Shown here: positions 27,773 to 36,787 of the stretch, one piece after another | Position numbering within the stretch: position 1 is the first letter of the stretch | How the letters are laid out: each line of letters opens with the position of its first letter | Assembly: GCF_028288465.1 (NCBI RefSeq) | Contig: NZ_JAQBNR010000010.1 | Span: forward strand, 1 to 64,000 | Direction of reading: 5' to 3' | Length of the DNA stretch: 64,000 nt | Source: Ferruginibacter sp. | Lineage (GTDB): Bacteria > Bacteroidota > Bacteroidia > Chitinophagales > Chitinophagaceae | The notes under the pieces: generated by a model | What the model was told of the DNA's origin: nothing | What the model saw: only the letters and a program-made list of their open reading frames with translations | Databases searched by the model: none | Made by a program: the position numbers and the translations under genes

Positions 27773-28339
27773 TTATTTTACATCACCCCAGTTTTCGCCG
27801 GTTTTAATCCGGTGAATCTGCATGTCGCTTACTTCATATTTCAATGCCAGCGCTTTCAGGGTAGTGCCTTTTGCCAGCTGTTTTTTTATCACCTTAACTT
27901 TATCAAGGGTTAGTTTAGTGTTGCCGCCAGTGCCTGTTTTACGGGCAATTTTGCGGGACTTAATTACAGAAGGGCTTTCCTGTGCATGAGCAGAAGCTTT
28001 GGCTATAGTGGCCCAGGCAAGATTTTCTGCACGGTTATCCGCTTTTTTATAATTCAAATGAATAACAACCGTTTCATCTTTTTTGGCCGGTGCCAGAAAT
28101 TGTTCGGCTACCAAACGATGCAGTAAAATACCACGGTAAACAAGGGTTCCGTTTCTTTTCTTTTTGGTAAAACGCCAGATAGGATAACCTTCCTGCAGGG
28201 AACCCTTCAGTTGAACTCCATCATTGGGATCTTTGTCAAAGCAAACAAGGCGGCCCTGGTTAGAGATCGCATAGCGTTTTCCAAAAGCGCTTTTATGAAA
28301 ACTGAGCACTTTCCAAATTTCTCCGTCAATTTTTCTCAT
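27773..28339 (-). CDS. Free-standing NUMOD4/HNH endonuclease with C-terminal HTH
   Basis: A 188-residue protein. Residues 5-60 match a NUMOD4-like DNA-binding motif (IWKVLSFHKSAFGKRYAISN, then QGRLV). Residues 75-115 match the HNH_3 core (LLHRLVAEQFL, then VIHLNYKKADNRAENLAWAT). Residues 140-188 form a NUMOD1/HTH-like segment (TLDKVKVIKKQLAKGTTLKA, YEVSDMQIHRIKTGENWG). Such proteins are homing-type nicking or double-strand nucleases found free-standing, in phages and in introns. The usual VDHINGD core reads VIHLNYK here, so catalytic strength is unclear. No intron or intein partner is visible. It ends exactly where the ATPase gene ends on the other strand, with no intergenic base, and has its own promoter. 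Confidence 0.8.
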   Translation of the reverse strand: MRKIDGEIWKVLSFHKSAFGKRYAISNQGRLVCFDKDPNDGVQLKGSLQEGYPIWRFTKKKRNGTLVYRGILLHRLVAEQFLAPAKKDETVVIHLNYKKADNRAENLAWATIAKASAHAQESPSVIKSRKIARKTGTGGNTKLTLDKVKVIKKQLAKGTTLKALALKYEVSDMQIHRIKTGENWGDVK

Positions 28340-28364
28340 GTTGAATTTATTAAAGGTATTATAA

Positions 28365-28372
28365 CAAAGATA
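28365..28372 (-). promoter_or_regulatory. -7 box TATCTTTG for the HNH gene
   Basis: On the minus strand TATCTTTG fits TAnnTTTG and ends 25 bases before the ATG at 28339. Confidence 0.5.
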
Positions 28373-28491
28373 ATTTATTTACCAACTCAACCGTTGTAAA
28401 AGCATAGCAAACATTTGGCCGTAACGCAATTATTTTGCAGGCAGCCCGCATATCCATGGGTTTGCAGCTATTTTTACTATCTCAAAAGCTT

Positions 28492-28499
28492 TATTTTTG
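28492..28499 (+). promoter_or_regulatory. -7 box TATTTTTG for the HD gene
   Basis: TATTTTTG fits TAnnTTTG and ends 14 bases before the ATG at 28514. It also rules out a start at the upstream in-frame ATG at 28415, which would lie before the box. Confidence 0.5.
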
Positions 28500-28513
28500 A
28501 AAAAAACAATCAC

Positions 28514-29113
28514 ATGTCACTACTGCTGAACAGGAATACTTTTGGAAACCCTGCTAATGCCGGCAACGTGCTGTCCAGAACAGCTGCTGAACAATTATTT
28601 TCTTCCTGGGTATTAAATCCAAGGTTACAACTGCATATGAAGCAGGTGGCACACCTGATGAAATGCTGGGCGGCTGAAAAAGAAAAGCTGGATGAAGCAG
28701 GTCAATGGCGCTGGGAAATGGCCGGCTTGCTGCACGATGCGGATTGGGACCAGTGGCCGGATCTGCATTGCAAAAAAATAATTGAAGAACTGGAAGCCCG
28801 TGACATTGATCCTGAAATTATCCATGCTATAGCAAGCCACGGACCGTTGTATTTTGGTGTTGAACCAGTAACTGCTATGGACAAAATGCTGTTTGCCTTT
28901 GATGAGTTAAGCGGCCTGGTACATGCTTATGCATTGATGCGGCCAAACAACTATGAAGGCATGGATTTAAAAGGCGTAAAGAAAAGATTAAAAGAAAAAT
29001 CTTTTGCAGCCAATGTTTCAAGAGAAGATATTAATGATGCCTGTGAGCGGGCGGCTCTGGCGCTGGATGACCTGATCACATTTATAATTCCCCGCCAGGC
29101 AACGGTAAAATAA
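28514..29113 (+). CDS. HD-domain hydrolase
   Basis: A 199-residue soluble protein. HMKQVAHLMKCWAAEKEK (about 40-57) supplies the first histidines. WRWEMAGLLHDADWDQWPDL (about 65-85) carries the HD pair, IIHAIASHG the later histidines, and MDKMLFAFDELSGLVHAYAL the closing helix. This order matches the bacterial HDIG-type hydrolases often annotated simply as HD proteins; the substrate is unknown. A single-gene unit with its own -7 box and a terminator shared with the convergent CoA-transferase gene. It is one of three HD proteins in the window and belongs to a different subfamily from the other two. Confidence 0.85.
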   Translation: MSLLLNRNTFGNPANAGNVLSRTAAEQLFSSWVLNPRLQLHMKQVAHLMKCWAAEKEKLDEAGQWRWEMAGLLHDADWDQWPDLHCKKIIEELEARDIDPEIIHAIASHGPLYFGVEPVTAMDKMLFAFDELSGLVHAYALMRPNNYEGMDLKGVKKRLKEKSFAANVSREDINDACERAALALDDLITFIIPRQATVK

Positions 29114-29156
29114 TATACTCATTTTTTTATTAAGGGGTTTACCCAGCCGGAAAAAG

Positions 29157-29193
29157 AAAAAGCGAATCACTGTTTGGTAGTTATCCGCTTTTT
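29157..29193. terminator. Terminator between convergent genes
   Basis: 8-bp stem AAAAAGCG / CGCTTTTT with a long 21-base loop; the T-run continues on the plus strand and the A-run gives T's on the minus strand. It lies between the stops at 29113 and 29249. The loop is longer than usual, so efficiency is uncertain. Confidence 0.55.
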
Positions 29194-29248
29194 TTACAAG
29201 TAAAATATTGGAACAAAAGACGGGCGTTGTAAACTAAGCCTATAGCGT

Positions 29249-30535
29249 TTAAAATATTTTAAATCTTTCAAAACAAGATTTTTCGAGCAGCTCCCGGTCA
29301 TCGGGATGAGCGATACTGATCAGTGCTTTCGCCCGCTGCCGGAGGTTTTTGCCAAACAGGTACGCAACACCGTATTCAGTTACAACGTAGTGCATATGCG
29401 CTCTGGTGGTAACTACCCCGGCGCCTGGTTTTAGCGTTGGTACAATCCTGGCAACGCCCCTGGCTGTTCTTGAGGGAATAGCGATGATGGGTTTACCGCC
29501 ATTACTGATGGCTGCGCCCCGCATAAAATCCATTTGCCCACCCACACCGCTGAACTGGTAGGTGCCAATAGAATCGGCGCAAGCCTGGCCGGTAATATCA
29601 ATTTCGATTGCACTGTTGATAGAAATCATTTTGTCGTTGCGGCGGATAACATGCGGATCATTTACATAATCAATATCCAAAAATGCAAATGCCGGATTAT
29701 CGTTGATGTAGGAATATAATTTAGCAGAGCCCAGGGCAAAAGAAGATACTGATTTGTTGGGATGTATATTTTTATACTTGTTGTTGATCACATCTTTTTC
29801 TACCAGGGGAATAATACCATCGGAACACATTTCTGTATGCACACCCAAATCCTTATGATTCATAAGGCAGCTCAGTACTGCATCCGGTATTGCGCCAATA
29901 CCCATTTGCAGCGTGCAACGGTCATCGATCATTTCTGCCACGTTCTTTCCGATGGTACGCTCAATGTCGCCCACCTTTTCGCTGAAATTGGCCTCGTGCA
30001 TTTCATCTTCACAATATACCATGGCGGCAAAACGGCTGCTGTGCACCAGCCCGTCACCATGGGTTCTGGGCGCATTGGGGTTTACCTGCGCAATGATAGT
30101 TTTGGCAGTGTTTACCGCACTGCGGGCAATATCTACCGACACTCCCAGCGAGCAGTAACCATGACTGTCGGGCGGCGATACGTGCACAATGGCAACATCA
30201 ATCGGTAAAATATTTTGTTTAAACAGGTTGGGAATTTCACTTAAAAAAACGGGTACATAATCAGCTATCCCTTCTTTTACGGCGTTGCGCACAGCAGCTG
30301 AAACAAAGAGTGAATTAAAATGAAAACTGTCTTTAAATTCGCTCTTATCAACCTGTAAGTCGCCATACAAACTGATAGATACAATTTCTACATTACGTAA
30401 ACGCGGGGCTTCAAGCGCTAACTGCTTCAGCAAAAAAGTGGGCGTATGCGCACTGCCATGTATATATACCCGTTGATTGGATTGAATGACTGATAACGCT
30501 TCCGCCGGACTCACATATTGAACAGGAACTTTCAT
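29249..30535 (-). CDS. Acetyl-CoA hydrolase/transferase family protein
   Basis: A 428-residue cytoplasmic enzyme of the acetyl-CoA hydrolase / 4-hydroxybutyrate CoA-transferase family, which moves CoA between carboxylic acids or hydrolyses acyl-CoA through a glutamyl-CoA intermediate. The N-terminal domain (2-190) carries VAIVHVSPPDSHGYCSLG and the C-terminal domain (240-428) TLQMGIGAIPDAVL. GVHTEMCSDGIIPLVEKDVI holds the likely catalytic Glu. SGVGGQMDFMRGAAISNGGK forms the CoA-binding loop, and HYVVTEYGVAYLFGKNLRQR the conserved tail. All family landmarks are present. The ATG at 30535 was chosen over one at 30649 because the -7 box lies between them and the extra 38 residues look non-coding. 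Acetate or butyrate metabolism is the likely setting; neighbours do not narrow it. Confidence 0.9.
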   Translation of the reverse strand: MKVPVQYVSPAEALSVIQSNQRVYIHGSAHTPTFLLKQLALEAPRLRNVEIVSISLYGDLQVDKSEFKDSFHFNSLFVSAAVRNAVKEGIADYVPVFLSEIPNLFKQNILPIDVAIVHVSPPDSHGYCSLGVSVDIARSAVNTAKTIIAQVNPNAPRTHGDGLVHSSRFAAMVYCEDEMHEANFSEKVGDIERTIGKNVAEMIDDRCTLQMGIGAIPDAVLSCLMNHKDLGVHTEMCSDGIIPLVEKDVINNKYKNIHPNKSVSSFALGSAKLYSYINDNPAFAFLDIDYVNDPHVIRRNDKMISINSAIEIDITGQACADSIGTYQFSGVGGQMDFMRGAAISNGGKPIIAIPSRTARGVARIVPTLKPGAGVVTTRAHMHYVVTEYGVAYLFGKNLRQRAKALISIAHPDDRELLEKSCFERFKIF

Positions 30536-30552
30536 ATTTGAACTATTTGCCG

Positions 30553-30560
30553 CAAATATA
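30553..30560 (-). promoter_or_regulatory. -7 box TATATTTG for the CoA-transferase gene
   Basis: Minus-strand TATATTTG matches TAnnTTTG perfectly and ends 17 bases before the ATG at 30535. Confidence 0.6.
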
Positions 30561-30813
30561 TTCCGGCTTCCGCTGGCAACACATGACGTTTTTGTATGGC
30601 CTGGTATGATTATTATCACAAGGGTGCAATACAATAGTTTTTGTTGCACCTTTAAAAATGGCGGGAATTAAAGGGTAGTTATACAGATATGATATATTTC
30701 ATTGCCGTACATGATTTATATTGCAGTGATGAAAATAAAAAAGTTCACAGTGCTCTTTATACTGTTTAGATAGCATTATTTCATCTTAATAAAAAGAAAA
30801 CCAAACAAGAAGC

Positions 30814-31929
30814 ATGCAGCAGGCCATTATAAATTGTACCATACATACCGGTGACGAAGTGTTCGGGAAAGGAGTGGTACTTATTGAAAACAATGTCATA
30901 CAATCTGTTCAAAAAGAAGTGCCCGAAAATTGTGCCGTGGTGGACTTAAAAGGGCAAAACATTGCAGCCGGGTTTATCGATATCCATATCAACGGTGGCG
31001 ACCAGCTGCATTTTAGTCAATCACCAACCGAAGCTGCCATTCATGATATTTATGAAAGCAGTCTGCAGTATGGTACCACGCATATGCTGCCCTGTCTTAT
31101 TTCTTCATCACATGAAAATATTTTGCAGGGTATTGAAGCTATCAAAAACTACCGGCTCAAATACAACAATGGAGTTATGGGCATGCACCTGGAAGGGCCG
31201 TTTATTAATCCCATAAAACGGGGGGCGCACCTGGCAAAATACGTTCGTACGCCAACGAATGCCGAGCTGGAAGAAATCATCCGGTATGGTAAGGACGTCA
31301 TCAAATTAATTACCATTGCACCGGAATGTTTTACTGATGAACAAATTGATATGCTGATGGAAAGCGGTATCGTTGTGTCGGCGGGCCATTCCAATGCTAC
31401 CTATGAACAGGCGCAATATGGTTTTTCAAAAGGCATACAACTCATCACGCACTTATTTAACGCAATGACGCAGTTTGGTCACCGGTCGCCCGGACTGGTT
31501 GGTGCGGCCTTAAGCAACGATGCGGTTTACACCCCCATCATTTTAGATGGCGCTCACTGTGATTATGCCGCCGCCAGGCTGGCCTATAAATGTAAAAAAG
31601 ATAAGCTGGTGCTGATAAGCGATGCGCTCTTTTTAAGCAAAAAGAAAAAGGAATTTGTATGGGAAGGTTTTAAAGCGGCGTTGGCAGATGGCCTGTACAG
31701 AAACGATGAAGGCAACCTGGCCGGCGCCACCATCTCCATGGCAGATGCGGTTCGCAATGCGGTAGCGCATTTGAATGTATCCGCCGAAGAAGCAATCAGG
31801 ATGGCAACCTGCAGGGCTGCAGCGGCAATAAAAATGCAGGATAAAGTTGGTAAAATCAAAGCTGGCTTTCCGGCCAGTTTTGTGCAGTTCAGTGATGACC
31901 TGTCATTGATACAAACGATGGCGTTGTAG
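30814..31929 (+). CDS. nagA: N-acetylglucosamine-6-phosphate deacetylase
   Basis: A 371-residue amidohydrolase-fold enzyme that removes acetate from N-acetylglucosamine 6-phosphate, in amino-sugar and peptidoglycan recycling. GFIDIHINGG (about 50-59) starts the barrel. MGMHLEGPFINPIKRGAH (about 123-140) carries the metal Glu. SAGHSNATYEQA and LITHLFNAMTQFGHR give the two metal/substrate histidines, and LVLISDALFL the catalytic Asp. Length and motif order are normal for NagA. No nagB, transporter or hexosaminidase gene lies nearby, so it is a stand-alone metabolic gene. The start is the ATG after a purine-rich stretch (AAAAAGAAAACC). Confidence 0.92.
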   Translation: MQQAIINCTIHTGDEVFGKGVVLIENNVIQSVQKEVPENCAVVDLKGQNIAAGFIDIHINGGDQLHFSQSPTEAAIHDIYESSLQYGTTHMLPCLISSSHENILQGIEAIKNYRLKYNNGVMGMHLEGPFINPIKRGAHLAKYVRTPTNAELEEIIRYGKDVIKLITIAPECFTDEQIDMLMESGIVVSAGHSNATYEQAQYGFSKGIQLITHLFNAMTQFGHRSPGLVGAALSNDAVYTPIILDGAHCDYAAARLAYKCKKDKLVLISDALFLSKKKKEFVWEGFKAALADGLYRNDEGNLAGATISMADAVRNAVAHLNVSAEEAIRMATCRAAAAIKMQDKVGKIKAGFPASFVQFSDDLSLIQTMAL

Positions 31930-32045
31930 TTATCAAAATAAGGTTGATTTTTTTTTATTTGCCTGCACACCAATTGCCTTTGCAATTTCGTTAGCACTGC
32001 AAAAATTAGCAAGACAGTATACCTCCCGGCATCAATTTGTTACAT

Positions 32046-32765
32046 ATGAAAAGTTGTTACTCCAATTTTATTGCATCATTTTTTATCTTTTTTGTTATCG
32101 TTGTTAAAGCTTCGGCACAGGACACGATTGTGGTGCATTATGGTGGTCACCACGCTACCGACGAAAGCAATGTAACCCATACAACCTATTTAAAGCCTGC
32201 TGCGGTTATTATACCAGCTTCAATGATTTTATATGGTTGCTTAAAGCCCGCCGTGGGTGGTATCCGGCAACTCGATGATGATATTATGGCAAACATTAAA
32301 ACCAATCATCCCGGCTTTCACACAAAAGCCGATGACTACCTGATGTGGGCACCAACGGCATCCATTTACCTGATGGATGCACTGCATATAAAAACCAAAC
32401 ATAGTTTTGCTGAACACGTTATTCTTGATGCAGGCTCTGTAGCCATCGCGGGTGGTGTTGGTTTTGTGATGAGAAAGATTTCGCATGGTATTGATGACTA
32501 TAACACACAGGGCACCAAGTTTCCGAGCGGTCATACAACAAATGCTTTCAGGGGCGCCGAAATATTTCACCAGGAGTTAAAAGAATCTCATCCGGTTTTA
32601 AGTTACAGCGGCTACCTGGTGGCTGCTACCGTGGGTGTACTGCGTATCTATAATAAAAGTCACCTCCTTACTGAAGTGCTGGCAGGTGCAGGGCTGGGTA
32701 TGCTTTCCAGCAAACTGACTTACTGGGTTTTCGATAAAGTAAAATATAAAAAGAAGAAAAATTAA
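32046..32765 (+). CDS. PAP2-family phosphatase, exported or membrane-associated
   Basis: A 239-residue protein with a signal peptide (about 1-25, FIASFFIFFVIVVKASAQ), then several hydrophobic segments. The PAP2 signature appears in the second half: TKFPSGHTTNAFRGAEIFH (PSGH block with acid/base His) and VGVLRIYNKSHLLTEVLAGA with nucleophile His. In the last block the usual Asp is Glu. The N-terminal K-x6-RP block is not clear; the nearest candidate reads MRKISHGIDDYNTQGTK. The enzyme likely removes phosphate from lipid phosphates such as undecaprenyl pyrophosphate or phosphatidic acid in the periplasm. ATG at 32046 chosen over an in-frame TTG at 32037. A stand-alone gene converging with the HD gene at 32798. 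Confidence 0.85.
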   Translation: MKSCYSNFIASFFIFFVIVVKASAQDTIVVHYGGHHATDESNVTHTTYLKPAAVIIPASMILYGCLKPAVGGIRQLDDDIMANIKTNHPGFHTKADDYLMWAPTASIYLMDALHIKTKHSFAEHVILDAGSVAIAGGVGFVMRKISHGIDDYNTQGTKFPSGHTTNAFRGAEIFHQELKESHPVLSYSGYLVAATVGVLRIYNKSHLLTEVLAGAGLGMLSSKLTYWVFDKVKYKKKKN

Positions 32766-32797
32766 AGGCCGCAAAACACCTGATTCTTACCGTTAAT

Positions 32798-33451
32798 TTA
32801 TTTGTCGCCTTCCCATTCCAGGTAAAATTGTGCTAAAAATATTTCCATAAATGCATGCCTTTCTTCGGCCATTTGCCTGCCTGTACCGGTATTCATTTTA
32901 TCTTTTAGCAACAGCAGTTTTTCATAAAAATGATTGATGGTGGGTGCCGTTGTTTTTTTATAGGTTTCTTTCGTCATGTTTAAGTCTGGTGCAATAGCCG
33001 GGTTGTACAGCTGCCTGTTTTTAAAGCCGCCATAATTAAATGCCCTGGCAATGCCGATAGCGCCCAGGGCATCCAGCCTGTCGGCATCCTGTACAACGTC
33101 CAGCTCCGGACTGCTGAAACTTTGAGTAAAATGGCCACCTTTAAAAGAAATATTGCGGATGATGTTTTCAACGTGCTCAATGGTGGCCTCAGGGACTGCA
33201 AGAGAATGCAAAAAACGGCTTGCCATAGCAGGTCCGATTTCTTCATCGCCATCATTAAACTTAGCATCGGCAATATCGTGCAGCAATGCTGCCAGTGCTA
33301 CAACCAAACCATTCACATTTTCAGTTTTTGCAATGGTGTTGGCGTTTTTCCAAACCCGTTCAATATGAAACCAGTCGTGGCCGCCCTCGGCTCCCTGCAA
33401 AGCTGTTTTTACAAAATGGACTGTTGTATTAATTATCTCCTCTTCTGTCAT
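32798..33451 (-). CDS. HD-domain phosphohydrolase, YpgQ/YedJ-like
   Basis: A 217-residue cytoplasmic hydrolase. HDWFHIERVWKNANTIA (about 25-41) supplies the first His, ALAALLHDIADAKFNDGD (about 52-69) the HD pair, and VVQDADRLDALGAIGIARAF (about 118-137) the late Asp with the typical DADRLDALGAIG text of the YpgQ/YedJ family, for which (deoxy)nucleotide pyrophosphohydrolase activity has been reported. The C-terminal helices (YEKLLLLKDKMNTGTGRQMA) are also typical. Full length for the family, with its own -7 box. Likely a nucleotide-pool cleansing enzyme (inference). Confidence 0.9.
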   Translation of the reverse strand: MTEEEIINTTVHFVKTALQGAEGGHDWFHIERVWKNANTIAKTENVNGLVVALAALLHDIADAKFNDGDEEIGPAMASRFLHSLAVPEATIEHVENIIRNISFKGGHFTQSFSSPELDVVQDADRLDALGAIGIARAFNYGGFKNRQLYNPAIAPDLNMTKETYKKTTAPTINHFYEKLLLLKDKMNTGTGRQMAEERHAFMEIFLAQFYLEWEGDK

Positions 33452-33488
33452 GATCTGATTAAGGTAGTGGGTATTGAAAACTTTGATA

Positions 33489-33496
33489 CAAATTTA
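33489..33496 (-). promoter_or_regulatory. -7 box TAAATTTG for the YpgQ-like gene
   Basis: Minus-strand TAAATTTG fits TAnnTTTG and lies 37 bases before the ATG at 33451. Confidence 0.5.
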
Positions 33497-33760
33497 TGGT
33501 TCCTTTAAAAGTATCATACTTGCAAAATACCCAAAGTTTCCATTCGGGCAACTTGTTTTTTTAATATGATTGCTTATCGCCAGGAGACCAGCGTATTTAC
33601 CCAGCCTGTTGCTTTAACTCCCCAATCCATCCTTCAGACCATGTATGTAGCCTTCTTAAAAAAAGGTATTATAATTGCAACTGCTAAAATTAAACATTCG
33701 CTTTCCATATTTGTTATTGCCGGTAACCAGGAGTCTTAACAGATTTCTTTAAAATAAAAT
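33497..33760. other. Divergent promoter region, no clear gene
   Basis: A 57-codon open frame at 33566-33739 ends 21 bases before the NADH dehydrogenase gene but has no start signal and no recognisable character. Otherwise nothing seen; the promoter of the downstream gene probably lies here. Confidence 0.35.
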
Positions 33761-35089
33761 ATGATGAATATTGTAATAGTAGGTGGTGGATTCGCAGGTG
33801 TTAACCTGGCTAAAAAATTGGCCGGTAAGGCTGGTTTTGATGTGACTTTGATTGATAAAAATAACTATAATTTTTTTCCTCCTTTAATTTACCAGGTGGC
33901 CACAGGTTTCCTTGAGCCGACCAGCATCAGCTATCCTTTCCGTAAATTTTTTGCCGGAAAAGATAACCTGCATTTTCGTTTGGCAGAAGTACTGAAAGTG
34001 GTACCGGAACAAAATAAAATAATACTGGATGATGGTGAAATGAGCTACGATCAGCTGGTGTTTGCGACCGGAGCCGAGACGAATTATTTCGGTATGAAGA
34101 ACGTAGCGCAAAAATCGCTGCCCATGAAAACGTTAAGTGATGCCATGGAAATGAGGAATAAGCTGCTGGAAAATATGGAGCAGGCAGCCATCAGTAACGA
34201 CCCGGTTGAAATAAAAGAATTGCTCACAATTGTAATTGCAGGCGGCGGGCCTACAGGCGTTGAACTGGCTGGTATGTTTGCCGAAATGAAGAATGGAATA
34301 ATAAGAAAAGAGTATCCATTTTTAACAGGCAAGGGGGGTGAAATTTATTTGGTAGATGGGCTCGGTGCAGTGCTAACACCGATGAGCCCGGAATCGCAAA
34401 AAGATACTTTTGAGGCATTGACAAAACTCGGCGTAAAAATAAAGCTCAACTGCCAGGTAAAAGATTATGTTGATAATAAAGTGATACTGGCTAACGGTGA
34501 AACCATCGGCTCAAGAAGTTTGATCTGGGCTGCCGGTGTATCCGCAAAAGTGTTTGAAGGCTTACCTGTTGAAAGTTATGGACGCGGAAAAAGAATGATA
34601 GTGGACGAGTTTAATAAAGTAAAAAATACACAAAATATTTATGCACTTGGTGATACCGCTTTACAAACCACCGATGCAAAATTTCCCAATGGTCATCCGC
34701 AGGTAGCGCAGGTGGCCATTCAGCATGCGGTGCAGCTGGCTAAAAATTTTAAACTCATACAGGAAGGCAAAACGCCGGAGGCTTTTGAATATAAAGACAA
34801 GGGCTCTATGGCCATCATTGGCCGCAACAAGGCGGTGGTAGATTTGCCTAAACCGAAGTTGCATATGAATGGTTTCATAGCATGGCTGGCGTGGCTTTTT
34901 ATTCACCTGGCTTCGTTAATTACTTACCGCAACAGGGTGCGTACTTTCTGGAACTGGATGATTGCATACTTTACAAAAGACCAGTCTTTAAGAATGATTT
35001 TAAGGCCTGCGGCAAAACAAAGTGTAACGAATGAAGCACCGCCAGCCGTGGTGGTTGAACAAAGGCCACAGGCTGTTGGTGCAAATTAA
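33761..35089 (+). CDS. ndh: Type II NADH dehydrogenase (NADH:quinone oxidoreductase)
   Basis: A 442-residue flavoprotein that passes electrons from NADH to the quinone pool without pumping protons. The FAD-binding Rossmann motif GGGFAG lies at residues 8-13, the NAD-binding motif IAGGGPTGVELAG near 158-170, and the second FAD motif IYALGDTAL near 296-304, followed by PQVAQVAIQHAVQLAKN. The C-terminus carries FIAWLAWLFIHLASLITYRN (about 368-387), the amphipathic/hydrophobic membrane-docking region of NDH-2, and a variable Pro/Ala/Val tail. Two adjacent ATG codons make the start uncertain by one residue. It converges with the FGGY kinase gene, leaving only five bases between the two stops. Confidence 0.92.
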   Translation: MMNIVIVGGGFAGVNLAKKLAGKAGFDVTLIDKNNYNFFPPLIYQVATGFLEPTSISYPFRKFFAGKDNLHFRLAEVLKVVPEQNKIILDDGEMSYDQLVFATGAETNYFGMKNVAQKSLPMKTLSDAMEMRNKLLENMEQAAISNDPVEIKELLTIVIAGGGPTGVELAGMFAEMKNGIIRKEYPFLTGKGGEIYLVDGLGAVLTPMSPESQKDTFEALTKLGVKIKLNCQVKDYVDNKVILANGETIGSRSLIWAAGVSAKVFEGLPVESYGRGKRMIVDEFNKVKNTQNIYALGDTALQTTDAKFPNGHPQVAQVAIQHAVQLAKNFKLIQEGKTPEAFEYKDKGSMAIIGRNKAVVDLPKPKLHMNGFIAWLAWLFIHLASLITYRNRVRTFWNWMIAYFTKDQSLRMILRPAAKQSVTNEAPPAVVVEQRPQAVGAN

Positions 35090-35094
35090 GCAGA

Positions 35095-36552
35095 TCAGAA
35101 TTCCGCTTTAACCAGCTCATACAACCGCTCCATTTTTGCACATTGGCGCTGATAAATTTGATGATTTGATTGATCAGGCAGGTAGGTTTTGCCAACAGCA
35201 ATTTCCATGGTGTAAGGCAATGCCAATGCCTGCATACCCACCATCACAGCGCCCAAAGCAGAGCATTCTTCAACAGCAATAACATTTACCGGCAGGTTGA
35301 ATGTATCGGCCAGCATCTGCACCCACAGAGGGCTTTCAGTAAAACCACCGTTTGCGTAGATGGTAGTAACCGGTGATTTTTCCATCAGTATTTTACCGAT
35401 GCTGTATACATTGTACACCACCGATTCCATTGCTGCCCGTACCAAATGCGCTGTAGTATGTTTGATATCCAAACTAAAATAGACGCCTCTTGCATCGGGG
35501 TTCCATAATGGGGCCCTTTCTCCCAAAATATACGGTAATAACAATAATTTATCACTGCCCGCTGCAACATTGGTCGCAAGATTTATAAATTCGTCGTAGG
35601 CAGTTTTATCCTTTAATAATTGTTCTTTCAACCATTGAATAACGATGGCGCCGTTGCTGCTGGCGCCGCCCAGAATATATTGTTCGCCGTTTAAATGATA
35701 GCAAAAAGTGCGCATGCTTTTATCCGTTATTGGCTGCGAAGTAACGACCCGTGCCGCACTGCTGGTACCTATAGTTACTGCCATTGAACCCGCCGCAGTA
35801 GCGCCGCTGCCAAGATTCGCCAATGCGCCATCACTGCTGCCAACTACAAAAGCGGTTTCCTTAAATGCCTTCAATTGTTCTGCTGTATTCGATTGGATTT
35901 CTGTGCGTAAATATTCAATATGCGGGCAGGGCACGATGGTAGACAAATGATTTTTTTCAATACCTAAATCCGCAAGAATGTCCGCTTCCCATTGCAGTTC
36001 GGTACTGTTCAATAAACCTGTGGCCGATGCGATTGCGGTATCCACAATGTACTTGCCAAACAACCGGTGAAATACAAATTCTTTGATGCCAATAAATTTT
36101 GAACACTTCGAAAAAAACAACGGTTCATTCTTTTTAAACCAAAACATCTTGCAAAGCGGCGACATGGCATGAATGGGAACACCGGTACTGTGATAATACT
36201 TTTCGCCCTGTGGCGTTTGCTTCAATGCAACGGCTAATTCACCGGCACGGTTATCTGCCCAGATAATACAATTGGTTAACGGCTGATCATTTACATCCAT
36301 CAGGATTAAACTGTGCATGGCAGCTGAAAAACTGATGAGTACCGCAACATCATGTGGCAATTGTTTTGCTATGCCGGTCAGGCATTGAATTACCGCTTTT
36401 AATATTTCCTGCGGGTTTTGTTCACTCTGATTTTCCTGCGGATGCAATATTGGGTAGCCGGATGACTGCTTTGCCAGCACCACCCCGGTTGAAGAAAAAG
36501 CAACGGCTTTTGTAGATGTAGTTCCAATATCAATTCCTATAAAATAATCCAT
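35095..36552 (-). CDS. FGGY-family carbohydrate kinase, gluconokinase-like
   Basis: A 485-residue sugar kinase of the FGGY/ASKHA fold. The N-terminal phosphate loop is FIGIDIGTTSTKAVAFSSTG (residues 4-23). IIWADNRAGELA (about 104-115) carries the sugar-binding Asp, and VVGSSDGALANLGSGA (about 237-252) the catalytic Asp region. LLLPYILGERAPLWNPDARG and YANGGFTESPLWVQMLADTF are the C-terminal signatures. The ERAPLWNP text is typical of gluconate/xylulose kinases; gluconokinase is the best guess by overall feel. It lies upstream of the hydrolase cluster on the opposite strand, so its product and the sugars freed by those enzymes may be linked (inference). No transporter or dehydrogenase neighbour helps. 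Confidence 0.85.
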   Translation of the reverse strand: MDYFIGIDIGTTSTKAVAFSSTGVVLAKQSSGYPILHPQENQSEQNPQEILKAVIQCLTGIAKQLPHDVAVLISFSAAMHSLILMDVNDQPLTNCIIWADNRAGELAVALKQTPQGEKYYHSTGVPIHAMSPLCKMFWFKKNEPLFFSKCSKFIGIKEFVFHRLFGKYIVDTAIASATGLLNSTELQWEADILADLGIEKNHLSTIVPCPHIEYLRTEIQSNTAEQLKAFKETAFVVGSSDGALANLGSGATAAGSMAVTIGTSSAARVVTSQPITDKSMRTFCYHLNGEQYILGGASSNGAIVIQWLKEQLLKDKTAYDEFINLATNVAAGSDKLLLLPYILGERAPLWNPDARGVYFSLDIKHTTAHLVRAAMESVVYNVYSIGKILMEKSPVTTIYANGGFTESPLWVQMLADTFNLPVNVIAVEECSALGAVMVGMQALALPYTMEIAVGKTYLPDQSNHQIYQRQCAKMERLYELVKAEF

Positions 36553-36787
36553 ACCGCAGTCGTTGTGTGGCTTTTCAAAATGTATAAGTAATCAGTTTAG
36601 CAGTTAACTGCTTATTTATAAACAATAATACTGTCTTTCCGTGGTATCCCTAAATAAATGGCGTTGAAGTCAACATTTAAATATCTTTATGGTATAAATG
36701 TCATTTTGACTTTATTTTATAAAATATACCCGGTTTGCGTTTAAGCTTACCCGGATTTTTATCACGATCTGCTAAATTAAAGCTTCC

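Noticed and set aside
33566..33739. 57-codon open frame just before the NADH dehydrogenase gene
   Set aside because: No start signal, no recognisable domain, and such lengths arise by chance in AT-rich DNA.
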